Part shown: positions 21,712 to 31,610 of the stretch, in pieces
Layout of the letters: each line of letters opens with the position of its first letter
Numbering within the stretch: position 1 is the stretch's first letter
DNA from: Bufo bufo
Lineage: Eukaryota > Chordata > Amphibia > Anura > Bufonidae
Direction: 5' to 3'
DNA length: 64,000 nt
NCBI RefSeq assembly: GCF_905171765.1
Contig: NC_053391.1
Span: 155,181,565-155,245,564 of the forward strand
Program-made: the position numbers and the translations under genes
Notes under the pieces: model-generated
Database searches by the model: none
What the model was told of the DNA's origin: nothing
Seen by the model: only the letters and a program-made list of their open reading frames with translations

Positions 21712-22395
21712 TACATGCTGCAGTGCCTGCGCAACGACAGCAGAATTGCCCTCATTTTAACGTGTGCGGACTACTTGGTTGCCACCCTGCTGGATCCCCA
21801 GTACAAAGACAATGTGCCCACCTTTCTTTCTGCACTGGAGCGTGATAGGAAGATGCGCGAGTAGAAGCGCACGTTGATAGACGTGCTACTGAGAGCATTC
21901 CCAAATGTCACAGGGGAACAAGTGGAAGCCCAAGGCGAAGGCAGAGGAGGAGCAAGAGGTCGCCAACGCAGCTGTGTCACGGCCAGCTCCTCTGAGGGCA
22001 AGGTTAGCATGGCAGAGATGTGGAAAAGTTTTGTCAACACGCCACAGCTAACTGCACCACCACCTGATACGGAATGTGTTAGCAGGAGGCAGCATTTCAC
22101 TAACATGGTGGAACAGTACGTGTGCACACCCCTCCACGTACTGACTGATGGTTTGGCCCCATTTAACTTCTGGGTCTCCAAATTGTCCATGTGGCCAGAG
22201 CTAGCCTTTTATGCCTTGGAGGTGCTGGCCTGCCCGGCGGCCAGCGTTTTGTCTGAACGTGTATTCAGCACGGCAGGGGGCGTCATTACAGACAAACGCA
22301 ACCGCCTGTCCACAGCCAATGTGGACAAGCTGACGTTCACAAAAATGAACCAGGCATGGATCCCACAGGACCTGTCCATCCCTTGTGCAGATTAG
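21712..22395 (+). pseudogene. hAT-c transposase, segment 3 (C terminus with hAT dimerisation domain)
   Basis: Resumes exactly at ACATGCTGCAGTGCCTG: YMLQCLRNDSRIALILTCAD and TLLDPQYKDNVPTFLSALE, a stop TAG at 21862, then (frame open) EMWKSFVNTPQ, MVEQYVCTPLHVL, and the hAT C-terminal dimerisation block FNFWVSKLSMWPELAFYALE, ACPAASVLSERVFSTAGG, KRNRLSTANVDKL, ending IPCAD-stop at 22395. The conserved Trp and S-ERVFS-G motifs are those of the hAT superfamily. One nonsense codon in this segment. Confidence 0.92.
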
Positions 22396-22479
22396 ACATT
22401 TATAACTACATCCCCTTAACAATATATTCTTGTACTCCAGGGCACTTTATTCAATCCTAATTTTACCATTATATTGCGG

Positions 22480-23735
22480 GGCAACCCAAAGTTGAATGAA
22501 CCTCTCCTCCGTCTGGGTGCCGGGGCCTAAATATCTGACAGTGGCCTGTTCCAGTGGTGGGTGACATGAAGCCTGATTCTCTGCAATGGGACCGCTCTCC
22601 TCTGTCTGGGTGCCGGGGCCTAAATATCTGACAGTTGCCTGTTCCAGTGGTGGGTGACATGAAGCCTGATTCTCTGCAATGGGACCTCTCTCCTCTGTCT
22701 GGGTGCTGGGGCCTAAATATCTGACAGTGGCCTGTTACAGTGGTGGGTGACATGAAGCCTGATTCTCTGCAATGGGACCTCTCTCCTCTGTCTGGGTGCC
22801 GGGGCCTAAATATCTGACATTGGCCTGTTCCAGTGGTGGGTGACATGAAGCCTGATTCTCTGCAATGGGACCTCTCTCCTCTGTCTGGGTGCTGGGGCCT
22901 AAATATCTGACAGTGGCCTGTTACAGTGGTGGGTGACATGAAGCCTGATTCTCTGCAATGGGACCTCTCTCCTCTGTCTGGGTGCCGGGGCCTAAATATC
23001 TGACAGTGGCCTGTTCCAGTGGTGGGTGACATGAAGCCTGATTCTCTGCAATGGGACCTCTCTCCTCTGTCTGGGTGTCGGGGCCTAAATATCTGACGGT
23101 GGCCTGTTACAGTGGTTGGTACAGTGGTGGGTGACATGAAGCCTGATTCTCTGCTATGGGACCTCTCTCCTCTGTCTGGGTGCCGGGGCCTAAATATCTT
23201 ACAGTGGCCTGTTCCAGTGGTGGGTGACATGAAGCCTGATTCTCTGCAATGGGACCTCTCTCCTCTGTCTGGGTGCCGGGGCCTAAATATCTGACAGTGG
23301 CCTGTTCCAGTGGTGGGTGACATGAAGCCTGATTCTCTGCAATGGGACTTCTCTCCTCTGTCTGGGTGCCGGGGCCTAAATATCTGACAGTGGCCTGTTC
23401 CAGTGGTGGGTGACATGAAGCCTGATTCTTTGCTATGCGACCTCTCTCTTCTGTCTCGGTGCCGGGGCCTAAATATCTGACAGTGGCCTGTTACAGTGGT
23501 GGGTACAGTGGTGGGTGACATGAAGCCTGATTCTCTGCTATGGTACCTCTCTCCTCTGTCTGGGCCTAAATATCTGACAGGGGCCTGTTCCAGTGGTGGG
23601 TGATATGAAGCCTGATTCTCTGCAATGGGACCTCTCTCCTGTATCTGGGGCCGGGGCCTAAATATCTGACAGTGACCTGTTACAGTAGTGGGTGACATGA
23701 AGCCTGATTCTCTGCTATGGGACCTCTCTCCAATT
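22480..23735. repeat. 93-bp tandem array between hAT-c transposase and its 3' end
   Basis: About 13 copies of a 93-bp unit: GACATGAAGCCTGATTCTCT at 22563, 22656 and on, with GGGTGCCGGGGCCTAAATAT and CCTGTTCCAGTGG. Two copies contain an extra 12-13 bp partial duplication (near 23110 and 23500) and one lacks part of the unit (near 23565). Because 93 is divisible by three, one minus-strand frame is open for 409 codons as a 31-residue repeat; no start context, homology or neighbour supports a protein. Confidence 0.93.
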
Positions 23736-23869
23736 GATATTGGTTAATTTTTTTTAATTTATTTTTTATTTTTATTCATTTCCCTATCCACATTTGTTTG
23801 CAGGGGATTTACCTACACTTTGCTGCCTTTTGCAGCCCTTTCCTGGGCTATTTTACAGCCTTTTTAGTG

Positions 23870-24013
23870 CCGAAAAGTTCGGGTCCCCGTTGACTTCAAT
23901 GGGGTTCGGGTTCGGGGCGAAGTTCGGGTCGAGTTCGGATCCCGAACCCGAACATTTCCGGGAAGTTCAGCCGAACTTCTCGAACCCGAACATCCAGGTG
24001 TTTGCTCAACTCA
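23870..24013 (+). other. hAT-c 3' terminal region
   Basis: Rich in TTCGGG / CCCGAA motifs and CCATTGAAGTCAACGG on the minus strand, ending GCTCAACTC. The same order, read inward, is at 46756-46984, which identifies that sequence as another 3'-type terminus of this family. Confidence 0.75.
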
Positions 24014-24161
24014 AATTGTTAGCAATCAGATATAAAGTTTTCATTACATACAGCGGTATATCGCACCGATTGGGACATCTGGGCAAAAAAACGCATATGT
24101 CCCAAAAAAAAAAAAAAAACAACGCATGAAAATCGCATACAGACAAATGAAGAAAATAGAG
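24014..24161. other. Unassigned spacer
   Basis: A/T-rich sequence with an A17-type run at 24100-24118. I see no gene or recognisable element. Confidence 0.5.
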
Positions 24162-24308
24162 CAGGGATGGCCAACCTGAGGCTCTCCAGCTGTTGCAAAA
24201 CTACAACTCCCAGCATGCTCATACTGCCTACAGCTATCAGCCTACAGCAAAGCATGGTGGGAGTTGTAGTTTTACAACAGCTGGAGAGCCACAGGTTGGC
24301 CAGCCCTG
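24162..24308. mobile_element. 147-bp hAT MITE with perfect 8-bp TSD
   Basis: Palindromic: CAGGGATGGCCAACCTGAGG on the left pairs with CCACAGGTTGGCCAGCCCTG on the right, and CAACTCCCAGCATG with CATGGTGGGAGTTG inside. Flanked by AAATAGAG on both sides (24154-24161 and 24309-24316). CAGGG ends plus 8-bp TSD are diagnostic of the hAT superfamily. Confidence 0.93.
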
Positions 24309-24316
24309 AAATAGAG

Positions 24317-25239
24317 TATAGGACTAGTCTTTGACTAATTGGGAACAGCATGAAGAGCAGGTGCCTGTGATTTTGGATGTAATGAAAGAAAGTATAAAAA
24401 TGGAGGCCAGGCAGGCAGACACTTGACCACTGAGGAAGGGAGAGTGAATCTACCCGAAACGCTTATGGTGAGAAAAGTGATGTACCTGCATTGAAAATCC
24501 TCCGATAAAACTGTATGGCCATACAGAGAAAATTTATACAGGAAAGAAATAAATATCCTTCTCGCTGAACGCTGAACCGAAGGAAATCGCGGAACAGAGT
24601 GTCAACTCCCGCGATCTTTGGAACTCCCGCGGAATTTGAACTAGCTTGTCTCTAGGAGCGATCAAACAAGCCGGCTAATATTTAAAGCTCCGTCCAAGCA
24701 ACCGCGAGACAGCAAGCGTTAGATGGTAAGCTGAACATTGTCTTTTAAAAACACTTACCTCTATACATTAAGGAAATGCTATAAGAGACTGCAAGTCCAA
24801 TATCACCGGATCCCTGTGGACGCTACACAAATATATTGCGTTCCCCTGGCAAATGTACCTGCAACATCTTAAGTGACTTTTACCTTCCCAACTTGGGATA
24901 GAGATATAAAGGAAATATCTCCTTCATTGAAACAATAGTCTGGGTATATAACTTGAAGATTTTCGGTGCGATCCATATTATCGATTTACCGATTATTTAG
25001 ATCCATTTTATGTGATTGTTGTCAATACATGTTATTGTATTTTTATTGTATAGTTTTTATATTGGTTTTTATTATTTTATGGTAATAAACACTTTCTGCC
25101 GAGTGTATGAGTGCCCGCTCATTATCTAATTTTCATTTTACTTTTCAATAGAGGGTTGGGTGAATCCCTCCATATGAGCTTGTAGCACCATACCATAACT
25201 ACTAACGAGTGAGCCACCACAACCCACTATTATAAAAAA
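24317..25239. other. Non-coding, probably a short retroposon; contains a hammerhead-like core
   Basis: No ORF. CTGAGGA (24430-24436), a possible GGG/CCC stem II (24438-24440 with 24453-24455) and CGAAAC (24455-24460) match the conserved core of hammerhead ribozymes, which are known in Penelope-like and other amphibian retroelements. Stems I and III are not convincing by eye. Downstream is A/T-rich with AATAAACACTTTCTGCC near 25084. Boundaries not found. Confidence 0.35.
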
Positions 25240-26720
25240 AAAAAATATCATGTTTTAGTGTTTCCATCGTCTGAGAGCCATAGTTTTTTCAGTTTTTGGT
25301 TGCTTGCTATTACACTTTTTGTGATGTAAGGTGACAAAAAATAGCTTTTTTTACACGTTTTTTATTTTAATTTTTTTACGCTATTCATCTGAGGGGTAAG
25401 GTCATGTGATATTTTTATAGAGCAAGTTATTACGGATGCAACGATACCTAATATGTATACTTTTTTTTTATTTATGTAAGTTTTACACAATGATTTCACT
25501 TTTGAAACAAAAAAAAAATCATGTTTTAGTGTCTCCATATTCTGAGAGTCATAGTTTTTTCAGTTTTTGGGCGATTATCTTAGGTAGGGTCTAATTTTTT
25601 TTGCGGGATGAGATGCCGGTTTGATTGACACTATTTTGGTGTGGATATGACTTTTTGATTGCTTGCTATTACACTTTTTGTGATGTAAGTTGACAAAAAA
25701 TGGTTTATTTAGTGGTTAGGTCATGTGTTATTTTTATAGAGCCGGTCAATACGGACGCGGTGATACCTAATATGAATACTTTTAATTTATTTATGTAAGT
25801 TTTACACAATAATATCATTTTTGAAACAAAAAAAAATAATCATGTTTTAGTGTCTTCATATTCTGAGAGCCATATTTTTTCAGTTTTTGGGCGATTATCT
25901 TAGGTAGGGTCTAATTTTTTGAGGAATGAGATGACGGTTTGATTGGCACTATTTTGGGGTGCATATGACTTTTTGATCGCTTGCTATTACACTTTTTGTG
26001 ATGTAAAGTGACAAAAAATGGTTTTTAAGAACAGGTTTTTTTTTTATGGTGTTCATCTGAGGGGTTAGGTCATGTGATATTTTTATATATTTTTTATTTT
26101 ATTTATGTAAGGCCTCATGCACACGGACTTTTTTTTTTGCAGTCCGCAAAAACAGTTTCCGTTGTTCCGTGATCCATGTCCGATTTTTCTTCCGTGGGTC
26201 TTCCTTGATTTTTGGAGGATCCACGGACATGAAAAATGAAAAAAAAATCAAAGTCAAGTTTGCCATTGAAATGATAGGAAAAAACGGACACGGATCACGG
26301 ACACGGATCACAGACACAGATTGAAAGTCAATGGGTCCGCAAAAAAAAAACGTAAAATGGAACCACGGACGCGGATGCACACAACGGTCGTGTGCATGAG
26401 GCCTAAGTTTTACACAATAACAGCTTTTTTAAAACAAAAAAAAAAATGATGTTTTAGTATCTCCATATTCTGAGCCATATTTTTTTTTATTTTTTGGGAG
26501 ATTGTCTCAGGTAGGGGCTCATTTATTGTGGGATGAGGTGACGGTTAGATTGGTACTATTTTGTTGGGCATACGCCTTTTTGATCGCTTGCTGTTGTACT
26601 TTTTGTGATGTAAGGTGACAAAAAATGGTTTATTTAGCACAGTTTGTGATAGGTTTATAGAGCCGGTCGATACGGACGCGGCGATAACTAATATGTCTAC
26701 TTTTTTATTTCCCCCTATTT
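25240..26720. repeat. ~300-bp tandem units (about four copies) of a DNA-transposon-like repeat
   Basis: ATGTTTTAGTGT recurs at about 25250, 25520, 25842 and 26449. Each unit has CATATTCTGAGAGTCATAG, TTATCTTAGGTAGGGTCTAA, TTTTTGTGATGTAAG and TTATGTAAGTTTTACACAA. Steps are about 271, 321 and 314 bp once the 293-bp MITE in the third unit is removed. Joined on the right to the TTAA-type terminus below, so probably its internal part. Confidence 0.8.
26111..26403. mobile_element. 293-bp MITE with TAA target duplication (PIF/Harbinger-like)
   Basis: Inverted ends GGCCTCATGCACACG and CGTGTGCATGAGGCC; interior is largely palindromic (CACGGATC/GATCCGTG-type pairing). It splits TTATGTAAGTTTTACACAA, present uninterrupted in the neighbouring tandem units (25790), after TAA, which is duplicated (26108-26110, 26404-26406). 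A 3-bp TWA TSD points to PIF/Harbinger. Confidence 0.9.
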
Positions 26721-27353
26721 TTTACCAATTTTTTTTAACTTTATTTGGGGAAAATGACGTTTTTGTTTATTTTTACTTTAAACTTTAAATTTTTTGGGGG
26801 GAAAACGTTATTTTTTCAAAAATTTTTTCACTTTATTTTTTGTCCCACTTTGGGACTTCAACTTTTGGGGGGCTAATCCTTTACAATGCATTCCAATACT
26901 TCTGTATTGGAATGCATTGGCTGTATGAGTAATACAGTGAGTATTACTCATATAGCTTCCGGCCTGTGAGATCCAGGGGGCTGAATCTCACAGGCTCATC
27001 ACCGGAAGGCAGCGCAGATGCCTAAGGAAAGCATTGTGCGGCCTTCCATGCTATAGGGTCCCCCCTACAGCCACATGGCGTCCCGATGGCACCGCCGTCG
27101 CAATAGGTAAAAGCCGCAAACCGCAGGTATGAATTGACTTGCAGGTTTGCGGCGATCGCCGTCACGGGGGGGTCACGGGACCCTCCCGCGCATTTACCCA
27201 AGGTGCCTGCTCAATGGTTTGAGCAGGCACCTTGTTCCGATCGCCGCCTGGCGGCGGTGACCGGAAGTACATAGAACGTACAGGTACGCCCTGTGTCCTT
27301 AAGTACCGGGACATCAGGGCATACCTGTACGCCCTATGTCCTTAAGAGGTTAA
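26721..27353. mobile_element. Right end of a TTAA-type DNA transposon
   Basis: Ends ACGCCCTATGTCCTTAAGAGGTTAA at 27353 in two blocks; a near-copy GTACGCCCTGTGTCCTTAAG lies 60 bp inside. Contains a strong hairpin AATGCATTCCAATA / TATTGGAATGCATT (26885-26917) and a GTGAGTATTAC / GTAATACAG pair. The TTAA at the end resembles Kolobok/piggyBac-type elements common in frogs. I could not find the matching left end, which should carry the inverted copy. Confidence 0.55.
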
Positions 27354-27443
27354 AAAAACAAACATATATGGCTAAAAGCTGAACTTTCCACACATGATCT
27401 ATGGAAGGGGAAGGTCGATGCTATATATAGATTCGAAGAGTTA

Positions 27444-27930
27444 GGCCTCTTTCACACGGGCGTTGCGGGAAAATGTGCGGGTGCGTTGCAGAAACACACG
27501 CGATTTTTCCGCACAAGTGCAAAACATTGTAATGCGTTTTGCACTCGCGTGAGAAAAATCGCGCATGTTTGGTACCCAAACCCGAACTTCTTCACAGAAG
27601 TTCGGGCTTGGGATCGGTGTTCTGTAGATTGTATTATTTTCCCGATCGTCTCCTAGCAACCGTGCGTGAAAATCGCACCGCATCCGCACTTGCTCGCGGA
27701 TGCTTGCGATTTTCACGCAACCTCATACACTTCTATGGGGCCTGCGTTGCGTGAAAAACGCACAAAGAGGAGCATGCTGCGATTTTCACGCAACGCACAA
27801 GTGATGCGTGAAAATCACCGCTCATGTGAACAGCCCCATAGAAATGAATGGGTCAGTATTCAGTGCAGGTGCAATGCGTTCACCTCCCGCATCGCATCCG
27901 CGCGGAATACTCGCTCGTGTTAAAGGGGCC
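27444..27930. mobile_element. 487-bp MITE with TTA target duplication (PIF/Harbinger-like)
   Basis: Ends GGCCTCTTTCACACGGGCG and, on the other strand, GGCCCCTTTAACACGAGCG; flanked by TTA at 27441-27443 and 27931-27933. Interior has GCGTGAAAATCGCACC and GCGATTTTCACGCA inverted repeats. Same superfamily signature as 26111-26403 but a different family. Confidence 0.88.
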
Positions 27931-27933
27931 TTA

Positions 27934-28380
27934 GTTGCAGCTGAGTCACGCATATTACATGTCTTCAGAACCAAATGGAAGAGTTGGATAACCCATAGAA
28001 ATATTAACTTTAATGATACTTTCCCTGTTGGATAGCCAATGTACTATAATATATTATATTCCATATACTCCTGGTTACTGAAGCGTGACCACTAGATATT
28101 ATATTCTTAAGAGAAATATAAATAAACATTCGCCTGACATTCCCACCTTGATGTATAACTGTATATTTACATCACTATATGTACCCATTCTTTGTTTAAG
28201 TTTCTACTGTTGATTCTGTACTATTCATTATCCTTTATAAATCTCTGCACATTTATTTTCAAATAAAGCTTTTTTTTTTCTTAAATATGAGACTTTGGGG
28301 TGTCACAAGCTGTAAACCATAATCATCCAAATTATAACAAATAAAGGCTTGAAATAGAAAATAAATAAAATAAAAACACC
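27934..28380. other. Unassigned A/T-rich sequence
   Basis: No supported ORF. Contains AAATAAAGC(T)n near 28262 and ACAAATAAAGGCTTGAAAT near 28340, which look like polyadenylation-type 3' ends, perhaps of truncated retroposons, but I cannot place them. Confidence 0.35.
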
Positions 28381-28600
28381 CATTTAGGGCAACAAACTTA
28401 ATTTTGCAGCCTTTGCTGCATCTGTCATTGTGAGATACACCCTTTACATACTGCTATGCCATTCTGGTATTAAATAAAAATCTCATAACAATCTTAATTT
28501 GTGGCCTTGTCTGCATCTGTCATTGTAAGATACACCCTTTAGATACTGTTGTTCTATTCTGCTATTAAAAATAAACACCTATTTAGGGCAAGATCCTACA
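28381..28600 (+). repeat. ~118-bp tandem duplication in hAT-d leader
   Basis: TGCATCTGTCATTGTGAGATACACCC at 28418 in shortened form recurs near 28510 (TGCATCTGTCATTGTAAGA) with the surrounding CATTTAGGGCAA and TTCTGGTATTAAATAAA context. Lies directly upstream of the transposase start, in the same relative place as the 296-bp repeats of hAT-c. Confidence 0.7.
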
Positions 28601-28610
28601 TTTGAGAAAT

Positions 28611-30429
28611 ATGAGAAGAGCATCAAATAAGGGACGTGGCCCCGGTCTTGGTGCTTCTGGTGGAGCTCCTGTTGCAGGGAGAGGAACTGGTTGTTCTGTG
28701 CCAGCTACACACACAAGTGAAACACCTTCCTCAGGTGTGAGTAGGCGACAGAACCTTCAGCGGTATTTGGTCGGGCCTAATGCGGCACTAAGAATGGTGA
28801 GGCCTGAACAAGTACAGGCGATAGTAGATTGGGTTGCTGACAGTGCCTCCAGTTCCTTCACATTGTTTTCCACCCAGTCTCCTGCTGAAAGATCAGAGTT
28901 GACACCTGCAGCCGATGTCCATCAGTCTTTCATCAGCCAAGCAGTTTGAGCCCCAAGTCATGCAGCAGTCTCTTCTTCTTTTTGATGACTCTGTTAGCAG
29001 GGTTTCCCAGAGCCATACACCTAGCCCTGCCCCAGAAGTGGAAGAGATTGAGTGCACCGATGCCCAACCACTTATCTTTCAAGATGAGTACAGATGTAGC
29101 AGGGTTAGCACTCCAGCTCTTAACTCAAATTTCTTAACACATCACGTGTTCTTGAGACAAAAGCCATTAAAAAGCAATTGAAGGTGTTTGCTTAGATTAG
29201 ATAACACAACTCAGAAATCTCAGAAAACAGGAGTGTTTACTCTCCTCCATCCGTACATGGGAGGACCATCGCAGCACGTCTCGGATGATGACGAAACACA
29301 GGTGTCAACTGCTGTGGCTTTCAAAAGTCTGCAGACTGACAAGGAGGGCAGGGGTGAAGACTGGGTGGAAGATGATGTGGAGGATGATGAGGTCCTCGAC
29401 CCCACATGGAATCAAGGTCATGCGAGTGACCTGTGTAGTTCGGAGGAAGAGGCAGTGGGCGCACAGAGCCACCAGCACAGCAGAAGAGGGAGCAGGGTGC
29501 AAAAGCAGAGCGGCTGTCCCCTAGACAGTACGCCTGCAACTGCCCACCACAGAAAGGGACCGAGCACACCAAAGCCAGCTCCAAGGAGTACCCTGGCGTA
29601 GCAGTTCTTCAGACAATGTGCTGACGCCAAGACACGAGTGGTTTGCACGCTGTGCAATCAGAGCCTGAAGTGAGGCATAAACGTTCTCAACCTGAGCACA
29701 ACCAGCATGACCAGGCATCTAAGTGCAAAGCACAAGCTGCAGTGGAATAGACACCTCAAAAAACAAGAAAGGTCTCTAGCTCCTCCTGCTTCCTCTTCTG
29801 CTGCAGTCTCGGCCTCTTCATCCACCTCTGGAGTGACGGTGCCACCTGCCACCCCGAAAACAGAGGATTTGTCAGCGACACCAACACCTGGGTCACCAAG
29901 CATCTCCACAATGTCCAACGGAAGTGTTTAGCTCTTCCGCTCCAGTGTTTGGGAGATGAAGAGGAAGTACCCCCCTACCCACCCGGGATCCCTGACCCTG
30001 AATGCCAGCATTTCAAAATTACTGGCCTTTGAAATGCTGTCATTCCGTCTGGTGGAGACGGAGAGTTTTAAAGGCCTTATGGCGGTGGCTGTCCCACAGT
30101 ACGTCGTGCCCAGCCGCCACTACTTTTCCAGGCATGCCATCCATTCTCTGCACATCCAAGTGGGGGACAAAATCAGGTGTGCACTGCGCAACGCCATCTG
30201 TGGCATGGTCACGGACGTTATATCTCTATAACAGCACACTGGGTAAATGCAGTGGTGCCTGGGCCTGAGGCAGATAGTAGTTTGGCGCATGTCCTTTCCC
30301 CGCCGAGAATTGTAGAGAGGTACAGTTTGCCTCCTGTTGCTTCCTCCTCCTACTCGGCTTCCTCATCCTCTACCGGCTCCTCATCCGGTCAGCGTAACAC
30401 CTTCACCACCAACTTCAGCACAGCAGGGA
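28611..30429 (+). pseudogene. hAT-d transposase, segment 1
   Basis: ATG 28611 (MRRASNKGRGPG), then SRRQNLQRYLVGPNAALRMV, a shift near 28930, a 161-bp insertion at 29092, HVSDDDETQ and DDEVLDPTW. From 29188 to 30231 one frame is used with three nonsense codons: TAG 29599 (TGG in hAT-c, the first BED Trp), TGA 29671 (CGA in hAT-c) and TAG 29929. The BED finger keeps VVCTLC and MTRHLSAKH. Then KYPPTHPGSLTLNASISKLL and LVETESFKGLM. Near 30207 about 40 bp are missing relative to hAT-c, removing the DTWTSKHG block with its Asp. Ends in an interrupted Ser-rich linker at 30429. Confidence 0.9.
29092..29252. mobile_element. 161-bp insertion with 4-bp GTAC duplication
   Basis: Sequence absent from hAT-c at the equivalent point (GATGAGGACATGGG), flanked by GTAC at 29088-29091 and 29253-29256. 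Begins AGATGTAGCAGGG, ends CTCCTCCATCC; no inverted ends, no ORF. Family unknown; 4-bp TSD could be a small LTR-derived or DNA element. Confidence 0.6.
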
Positions 30430-31610
30430 TCTCAAGTCTCCCGGAGGTTCAGGGAGTCTCCCGCTATTAGATAGCGGCTCCCTGACACCCGCATGTGAAA
30501 CAATATATCCCGGAAAGGTTTACTGATAGCAGAGCAGAGAGATAAGAGAAGTGACAGGACACAGTTTAGATTACAGGTTGAATTAACCCTTTAGGGTCAA
30601 ATTGGCTTCTCAAGGAGATATATATGTTAAAGGCATCCCTTCTTCTGTCTCATTCAGTAGCTATATAACTATTGAGAGAGATGTATTTTTTTTAAATACA
30701 TTTACACATTTAACCCTCCATTTTAATTATATTATTTACCCCAGTGTTCAATTCACCCCCCCTGGATGCTTTGTTTTTTTCCTAAAGTGGGGTAGATAAT
30801 TACACACAGGGTTTTAAAGAATAAACTTCCTGACTCAGACCAAGAGCCGACTCAGCGAGTCAGCAAGTGAATTGAAGCATCCGCGCATGCGCATCCTAAG
30901 CTCCGGTTCACTTGCTGCTTGTCAGCCCAGCGAATGAACCGAAGATTCGATTCATGAATCGGTTCATTTGAATGAACTGATTCAAATGAACCGATTCATG
31001 TGAAAGATCCGAACTTCCCATCTCTAGTTTACTCACAGTAAACCTTTTCGGTAACCTGTAGCAGTGTCCCCTTCTCGGCGCGTGCGCACAGTGCAAGAAG
31101 AAGCCGATGCCAGCAGTCCGCAACGGAGCATCAGGCTGAGCCTGTGCGCAGGCGCGGGATCTCAAAGGGGGAGGAGGGGGAGGGAGAGAGAAGCGGCACT
31201 GAGGAGTAGAAGGCGGCGCTGGGCACGAACGGCGATGCGTGCGGCCGGGCACCATGCATCCACAGACCTCCCCTGCTTGGGCACCTTAATTCAATGATTG
31301 ACAGGTTAGTAAAACCTGTTTTTCCGCAGAATAAAGCCACAAATAGCTTTTATAAGGCCACCTTAGAAATCAGAATGCTACCCTGGACATGAGCATATGT
31401 TTAGCTCACAGGGCTTATAGGTGGTGACAGAATCCCTTTAATCATATACATAAATATGATAATTTGGGGCAGGGTAATGAGCCCAGTCCTCCACACCATA
31501 GAGCAAAGTGTGCAGATACTGCATATGTTTGGAAAATGTAATAAAAAGTTTGTGAAATAAAAAAAAATAAAACCTCCCTGAAATGAGTTTTTGCAGGTTG
31601 GGATGTCTGG
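30430..31610. mobile_element. 1.2-kb composite insertion in hAT-d transposase
   Basis: Interrupts CAGCACAGCAGGG / CACAGCCAGGGGG; the join is seen in hAT-c at 16325. Contents: an unassigned A/T-rich part (30430-30830); a segment with nested ATTCATGAATCGGTTCATTT / AATGAACCGATTCATG inverted repeats ending GATGGGAAGTTCGG-type sequence on the minus strand (about 30905-31026), like the end of another hAT-type MITE; a GC-rich stretch (31060-31260); and an element end TTAAAGGGATTCTGTCACC on the minus strand (31440-31422). None codes for protein. Probably several nested insertions. Confidence 0.55.

Larger units (their letters stand above)
12543..24013 (+). mobile_element. hAT-c: near-complete BED-type hAT element with three nested insertions
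   Basis: Left end TAGGGATGAGCGAACCCGAA at 12543; right end (read inward on the minus strand from 24013) AGTTGAGCAAACACCTGGAT followed by GTTCGGGTTCG repeats and CCCCATTGAAGTCAA. Between them: leader, 296-bp repeats, transposase (14656-22395, in pieces), a 93-bp array and the 3' terminal region. The 8 bp outside the two ends do not match (CCAGTCAG versus about AAATTGTT), so the two ends may come from different insertions joined by recombination. Insertions inside: solo LTR, hAT MITE, foldback element. Confidence 0.82.

Noticed and set aside
22469..23698. 409-codon minus-strand ORF of 31-residue repeats as a protein gene
   Set aside because: It is fully explained by the 93-bp tandem period; the element's transposase is on the other strand and nothing supports translation.
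10639..24013. A host ZBED-type gene (domesticated hAT)
   Set aside because: BED finger and hAT domains are present, but frameshifts, stops, nested insertions and element termini show dead transposons, not a conserved host gene.
31060..31260. CpG-rich stretch as a host promoter/CpG island
   Set aside because: It lies inside a composite insertion within a transposase pseudogene, with no adjoining exon.
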